Shown in pieces: positions 58,690 to 64,000 of a stretch of DNA of 64,000 bases (positions within the stretch are counted from its first letter, which is position 1; every line of letters begins with the position of its first letter). The notes beneath the pieces are model-generated. The model worked only from the letters and a program-made list of their open reading frames with translations. It did no database searches and had not been told where the DNA came from. Source of the DNA: Callaeas wilsoni (taxonomy: Eukaryota > Chordata > Aves > Passeriformes > Callaeidae); assembly GCA_013398955.1 (NCBI GenBank), contig VWPU01017662.1:186001-250000 (forward strand), written 5' to 3'. The translations under genes and the position numbers were made by a program.

Positions 58690-61600
58690 TCCTTGCTTCC
58701 TTCAGTTCATCAATGAAAGAATAAAGTTTTTCTTCCTCTCCTGCAATTTGCTAATAGATGTGTTAGTCATCTCTTGGTTCTTGCTGACCTGCTGCCCAGT
58801 GCTGATGGACTCCTCATTTCTGGTGCTATTCCAGGAGCTTTTCCTCCTTTTCTGTGCCTGGCCTTATGCTGCTGGTTTATCTGCAGGCAGTGGTGCAGCA
58901 GAAAGACGCCTGAGGAAGCTGTGACAGCGCTACCCTGGTAACCAGAAGAGGACAGTGCCGCTAATGCAGTGCTCTCCTCGCCTCGTTTTCCCTCCTGCCA
59001 AGCTGACTCCCCTGGGAAGGAGGTTATAAGGGTGCTGCCCTTGGCACACGTAGCTAGGCCAGTGCTTGGGTAAGTCTGGATACACCCATCAGGGAAAGCA
59101 TTGCCCTGGGCTGTTAGGTCATGTGTTTTTGGGGAATAACATTGTATGCTATTATTTACTCATCGCAGCATACCACTGGCCCAGGCATCAAACAAATTTG
59201 CATTCATAAAGCAAACAATAATTATAAATGTCTCTCAAGAGGGTAGAATATTCTTGTTTCTAACTTGAATTTTAAGTATTTTAATTGCAGGCTTAATTAT
59301 TTTAATTTTCTCAATTTTTTTTCTGTCAAGAGGATTTTTTAAAATCAAATTGAAGGGTCTAAAGACATGTTGTTTTTAATAATTTGTGATTATTGCTAGA
59401 GGTTTAAACTGTGTTGTATATCTAAGAAGGTTAATCATCGTCCTTTTGATAGGAAATAAAGAATAAAATCCTTATTGGAACACTCTGCCCCAAAGAGCTT
59501 ATTCTTTTTTACACTAATTCCAAAGAACAGTAGCCTGTCAGTTCCTTTCCTGGAGAGTTCTTTGATTAAAGAAAGAAAATCCTCACTCTGTTAGTAGCTG
59601 AGCTCATGAGAAAAGTGAAGTGGCTGTTTTGCCTCAGACATCTTCCGGTTCAGTGTAAATAATGTGGATACTGCCATTGTAATATATTTTTGTCTTACTC
59701 AAATGAACACCAGTTATATAGTTGTTTTTCCACAGATCAGCACAGTTTTTACTGTTCTTTACTTGAAAAGATTTGAAATACCTGTGGCCCAGACTGGACT
59801 AAGGGGATTCCACATACTTAATTCCTTGAAAAGTAATCAAGTATGTGGATCTCAAACAAAGTACTCAAAATAGTTTTAAAAATAGTTTTTTATTTTCAAA
59901 GAAGATCTTTGTGTTAGCAGTATCCTTCCCTTATGCTGTCTGCAAAGGCGGGGGAAAAAAAGTTTTCTTTATGTCTCATCACTCAATACAGAGGCTTGTA
60001 AATGATGAGAATTTTTTTTCTAATTCTGGCAGTATTTTTTTCTAATATGAAAAAGGCTGTATGAACATAAGTACCTAAGGTGTTGGAAGTTGATTTGGCT
60101 TATTTCTACACATCATTTCCAGGATGATAACTTTTAAGAGATAAAAACCTGGGACATTGATTTAAACAATATCACTGAGCTTTTTGGTTGGTAATGGAGG
60201 AAGTTTAGAAGAGATGAGAAGAATAATGACATCCCTTCACTTCAGACTGGAAAGCATGCCAGCCTTGAGGCAGATTACCCAACAGTAACACCACCTTTGT
60301 GACCTCTGTTGTTTCCTAGGGTTTCTCACTGCTCTTTTACACCGTCATCTCATCTGAACTGTCTGTGAGACACGTACACAATCCCATGTGGCCGTTTCTG
60401 TTCCTCACTGATAACCTGATCAATCTTCTTGACATCTCAGGGCCTCTTCTGGATCCTGCAGGTTCACCTGACTTGTGCAGTGCTGAGAAACCCAGGCTGG
60501 AGAATCTGTTCTCTTCACATCTTGCACTCTCCTCTCAGGTCCAAAAATCATCCCCTCTGACATGCAGTGCTGAAGGACATCCCACAGAATCACAGGAAAT
60601 GTCCAGAATCAAAAATCTATGTCCTAAACCACAGGGTCCTTTTTTCTCTGCCAGTTTCCATTACATGTTTCATAGCTCTGTGCATCCATGTGCTCTCAAG
60701 TACCTGCATACACACCTTCTCATGGCAGGGCTAAGTGGGAACTGATGTAGTGTTACTCCCTCCTCCCTTATTTGTCCTTCCCAAAATCTGGCCTTCCTCT
60801 TCTGGTTTGGAATAAACAGAGCAGATTTAGAAGAGAGGTAGCATGAAAGTGCTCATAGTGGGCAAGCTGATGAGCAAACCTTACCCCTTTTCCTGAGAAG
60901 AAAGAGACAGAAGATCAAATTACAGACCTGCTCCAAAATTCCCCCTTGAGTAGTGTGACAGTACTTCTTGGATGGAAGAAAGGAACAGACAAATAACAAA
61001 TACAGTTTATATTAAGACACACAGAGGGAGAACATCCTTTTGTTAAGCACACGGTGCATTTTTCCTTAGCTGGACCTTGCAACAGCCTTCCAGTATGCAA
61101 GTCAACTACTATTAGCTTAAATGCACTATTTCAAATGGTACTTACGAGCAGTTTTTCTAAATACTAATGCAACTTTAAAAATAATTTGTAAAACTTTTTG
61201 CATGCGTAATGAAAGATAAGCATTTTGAAACTCCTAATTTCTTCCTGTCTGCCAGTCTGTTTAGACAGAAAAACAAATTATTTCTGCTGCACACTTGACA
61301 CAGAAATAGGTATAATATACTCTGCAAATTTTGAAAGTCATCAAGACATCCAGGGTTTGAAAGCAGAACTGTAGATCCTCATCTTCTTTTTATAATATGG
61401 GATAAAGCACTAACATACACGTTACACATTCAGCACACACTAGCCTTTATTAAAAGAAACATATCCAATCTTTTCTTAAACTACAATTTTTTAATACTGT
61501 TTATAATTTCTTGATGGCGTTTTCTAGGCAAAGTGGCAAAATCAAGCTAAGGTCATTTGCAGAAATCAAATACTTGAGAACTAATATGTACCACTGTATT

Positions 61601-62120
61601 AAACACTTTTTTTCTTTTGAATTCTGCAATGGTTTGATATTTTTTAGATAATACGCCAGATAGCTCTGAAGAATCCTTTTGCAAGTCATTTAGAGGCCAC
61701 CTTTTCACTTTCTGTATTTTTGCGTTTCCAGAAACCAAAAAGGTTGAGTTTTGTACTGATTTTTTTTGTGCTATTGCTTCTGCAGCTGCCTCACTCACCT
61801 GTTGTATAAAGCCTGTTAACACCACAAAAAGTTTCCCATTAGGGAATAAAGGTACATTACAATCAGCCACCTGAGAGTGGATGGTTTTTCAGACACAAGA
61901 AGCCACATACAAGATTGATGTGTGAGAACATGTGCCTCCAAGGAAAGTGTGTTATGACATGGCCTTGTGGCACTTGTTGCCATCTTCCTTGATCCATGTA
62001 AAGTCTCTTCTTCACTTTTCCTGGACAGTGTGAAGATTCCTTTTTTCCTGATGGGGTAATGAGGAAAATAATGGAAAGTATAGAAGCTACCTCTAGCAGC
62101 TGTGATCTGTGGAAGGAACT
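58690..62120. other. Unique non-coding DNA
   Basis: No gene. A moderately GC-rich stretch at 58850-59060 includes CTACCCTGGTAACCAG, weakly X-box-like. A frame of 126 codons at 60365-60745 has no recognisable domain. Near 61501-61870 overlapping minus-strand frames are AT-rich and unconvincing. Confidence 0.6.
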
Positions 62121-62124
62121 CTAC

Positions 62125-62128
<4 letters not shown>

Positions 62129-62166
<38 letters not shown>
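62129..62166. repeat. (TA)19 microsatellite
   Basis: Nineteen perfect TA units. Self-complementary and prone to cruciform formation and length change. Confidence 0.97.
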
Positions 62167-62170
<4 letters not shown>

Positions 62171-62591
62171 CAATATTTTAAAATGTTGAATCATGGGTTA
62201 TGATAATCTTGGTTGAACTCTAAGGGCAGGATATACATAAAGGTGAGCTAGGAAAACAAGGAAGGACATGTTGACTTGTATTTATGCTATTACCCTGACC
62301 TACAGAGAGCAGGGCAGTTGGACTTGTTGTGTTGCAAGGAGAGAGATCATATTTTTAGTAGGAAACTTTACTGCAGCCTCTGTGATGCTAGAAAAATCCC
62401 ATGAATAACAGAGAGACACGCACACAAAACTACACAAAATAACTGGTAACACAGCCACAATATGGATCTTCAACTGGACTTGCTTTTAGCATCCTACTGC
62501 TTTCCCAGTTTTTTTCTTTCAGCAAAAAGGTTCTTTTTAACCAGCCTCTTTACCTCTAGAAGTGGATTATTTTTCTTCTAATTTCCCAACA

Positions 62592-62635
62592 CAGGATTGG
62601 GACTAAAAGATCTGAGGTCCATTATAGGACACCAT
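62592..62635 (+). mobile_element. Probable CR1 LINE terminal fragment, sense
   Basis: AGGATTGGGACTAAAAGATC, then TGAGGTCCATTATAGGAC, resembles the end of CR1 (GGATTGGACTAGATGATCT, AGAGGTCCCTTATAACC). Only about 45 bases are recognisable, so chance similarity is possible. Confidence 0.4.
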
Positions 62636-62639
62636 GGCA

Positions 62640-63290
62640 TCATCTTAAGAAGGTTTCTCTGTGATAGTTTGATGTCAGTTTTACAAAACTTTCTGTCCAT
62701 AGAAAATAAACAAAGTACATGATTTATTCTTATATTCTGATTTTCTTTTAATTGAGATCAGTGTATTTTTGGTGAAAAGGGCAGAAAAACCCAGCCTAAT
62801 TCTTCCAGTGATTTCTGAAATGTCAGACTTAATGGAGAACATTTCAATGGATACATTCCTTTCCAGTATCTCCCCTAATAATTACACAAATTCCATGTGC
62901 ATGGTCCACATAGACACAATGCTCAGGTATTGATGAACCATGACTGTTACAGAAGAGTAACAAGAAAGAGCAAAAGAGAGAATAATCTCAATTGGACTTT
63001 GGGGTGCTAGGGATGAAATACTGCCTATGTATTCAGAAGTAGTGTGTGCTGTGTCATTTCCAATATGTAAAAACCACATGCAAGGTCCATTTCAACACAA
63101 TTAACATGCAAACAAATAATGGAACATATAAAAGCAAACTTACATGAAAACAGTGGGATTTTTTACTGCTTCTTAAGCACAGGTATAATAGATAGATATG
63201 TACAGTAAGTTGTTCTAAAGCTAGACATGAGAGAAGACTGGATTTGCTTTTGAAAATAATTGTTTCTTGGAGCAACTACAGCATGAATAG
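62640..63290. other. Unique AT-rich non-coding DNA
   Basis: Nothing recognised between the short CR1-like terminus and the 13-base tandem repeat. Confidence 0.6.
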
Positions 63291-63298
63291 ATTTAGTT

Positions 63299-63324
63299 GA
63301 AACATTTAATAGAAACATTTAATA
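63299..63324 (+). repeat. Two-copy 13-base tandem repeat
   Basis: GAAACATTTAATA occurs twice head to tail. A simple local duplication. Confidence 0.9.
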
Positions 63325-63493
63325 GAAAAATTCCAGAATATAGATAACTGAAATACCATTAAATTTCCACTAATTGGAAAAAACAGTTAGCTATCTTTCC
63401 ACTTGATATTTATTATAACATGATTTCTTTGTAGAAATAAGATGAAACATTTCACTGAAGTGCAACTCTTACTAAGCATCGGTGTGCTTGCAG

Positions 63494-63905
63494 AAGAATA
63501 GAACCATTTGTGGTAGAAGAGATGCCTCCTGGGTCATCTCAGTACATCAGCCTGAATCATTGGTGGATGCATTTCATTATTCTTAAAATAGATTTGAATA
63601 TCTGTGGTGATGGAAATGCTGTAACCTTCACTGGCAGGTTGTTTCATTATGTCACTGTTCCTTTGGTTATAAATTTTCCCTGCTGCATTTTAATTTAGTT
63701 ATTAGCATTTATTGATCAACTTCATTGTCTAATGACAGTTAATTCATTCTTGTTCTCTTTATAGTGTTCTGTTAAGTATTTGTACATTCTTTGTTTCTCT
63801 TCAACTTACTTGTCCTCAGTTTTGCATGACCATTTCTTTAAATCTGTCTCACATATCTGATTTTCCATCTTTTGTCATATGCATTTGTATGCCCTTTTAA
63901 TCCCT
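63494..63905 (-). mobile_element. Ancient CR1 LINE 3' region, antisense, about 410 bases
   Basis: The plus strand is the reverse complement of a long CR1 3' region. It starts AATAGAACCATTTGTGGTAG and AAGAGATGCCTCCTGGGTCA (the terminus). It continues with TTGAATATCTGTGGTGATGG (63595) and GGCAGGTTGTTTCATTATGT (63637), then GGTTATAAATTTTCCCTGC. Further landmarks are TTCTCTTTATAGTGTTCTGT (63755), TTTCTCTTCAACTTACTTGT (63793) and CTCACATATCTGATTTTCCA (63849). Order and spacing fit throughout, with divergence typical of very old copies. It may continue toward the window end. Confidence 0.75.
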
Positions 63906-64000
63906 ACCTTTTTGGTGGGCTTTTAAAATTAATTTAAAACTGAAGAATTCCGATGGAGTCTGTACTACTATGGAATTCAGTAACACATCACAAACCATTT

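Noticed and set aside
1..64000. CRISPR arrays, tRNA/rRNA genes, bacterial operons, telomeric repeats or defence-type systems
   Set aside because: None of the diagnostic repeats, clover-leaf boxes or compact coding arrangements is present; the sequence is non-coding vertebrate DNA.

Overview
This is a stretch of vertebrate nuclear DNA with no protein-coding or RNA gene that I can support. It is almost certainly from a bird, probably a neoavian such as a passerine. The open frames are short, lack domain structure and overlap simple repeats or transposon debris. There are no operons, ribosome-binding sites or CRISPR arrays. The avian assignment rests on several degraded CR1-type LINE 3' ends and on two LTRs of a retroviral family that, as I remember it, is common in neoavian genomes (U3 starting TGTCCTGG, U5 ending in ACCACAACA-type sequence). 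The base composition is AT-rich, as in a gene desert or a very large intron.

Layout. 1-10.4 kb is unique AT-rich DNA with a C10 run and a pyrimidine-rich block. 10.4-11.0 kb holds a candidate conserved non-coding element directly followed by a small CpG-dense patch. 11.1-26.5 kb is mostly unique sequence with a G18 run (12991-13008), a sense CR1 3' end (17.1-17.5 kb) and a possible CTCF-like site (18.8 kb). 26.6-29.4 kb has two identical YY1-type motifs, two antisense LINE fragments and the most striking simple repeat of the window, (TTC)43 plus a TTCTCC-type hexamer array at 29.2-29.4 kb. 29.4-42.0 kb is mainly unique DNA with two very old CR1/L3-like fragments, candidate enhancer-like segments and an unexplained 182-codon antisense frame at 36.1-36.6 kb.

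42.0-47.3 kb is the retroviral part. It contains an LTR at 42.04-42.68 kb carrying expanded microsatellites, followed by a degenerate primer-binding site and then an inverted copy of the first ~58 bases of its own U3. It also contains an unassigned LTR-like block (43.3-44.3 kb), a second CpG-dense patch (46.0 kb) and a second solo LTR of the same family (46.69-47.24 kb). 47.3-64 kb holds a sense CR1 fragment (53.7-53.9 kb), a good RFX X-box (54.5 kb), a separate solo LTR on the minus strand with target-site duplication (58.2-58.7 kb), a (TA)19 run (62.1 kb) and a long antisense ancient CR1 (63.5-63.9 kb).

Nothing here acts together as a pathway. What can be read is a repeat history plus a handful of putative cis-regulatory segments. 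All LINE and LTR identities were made by eye against remembered family sequence, so ends are approximate and family names are provisional.
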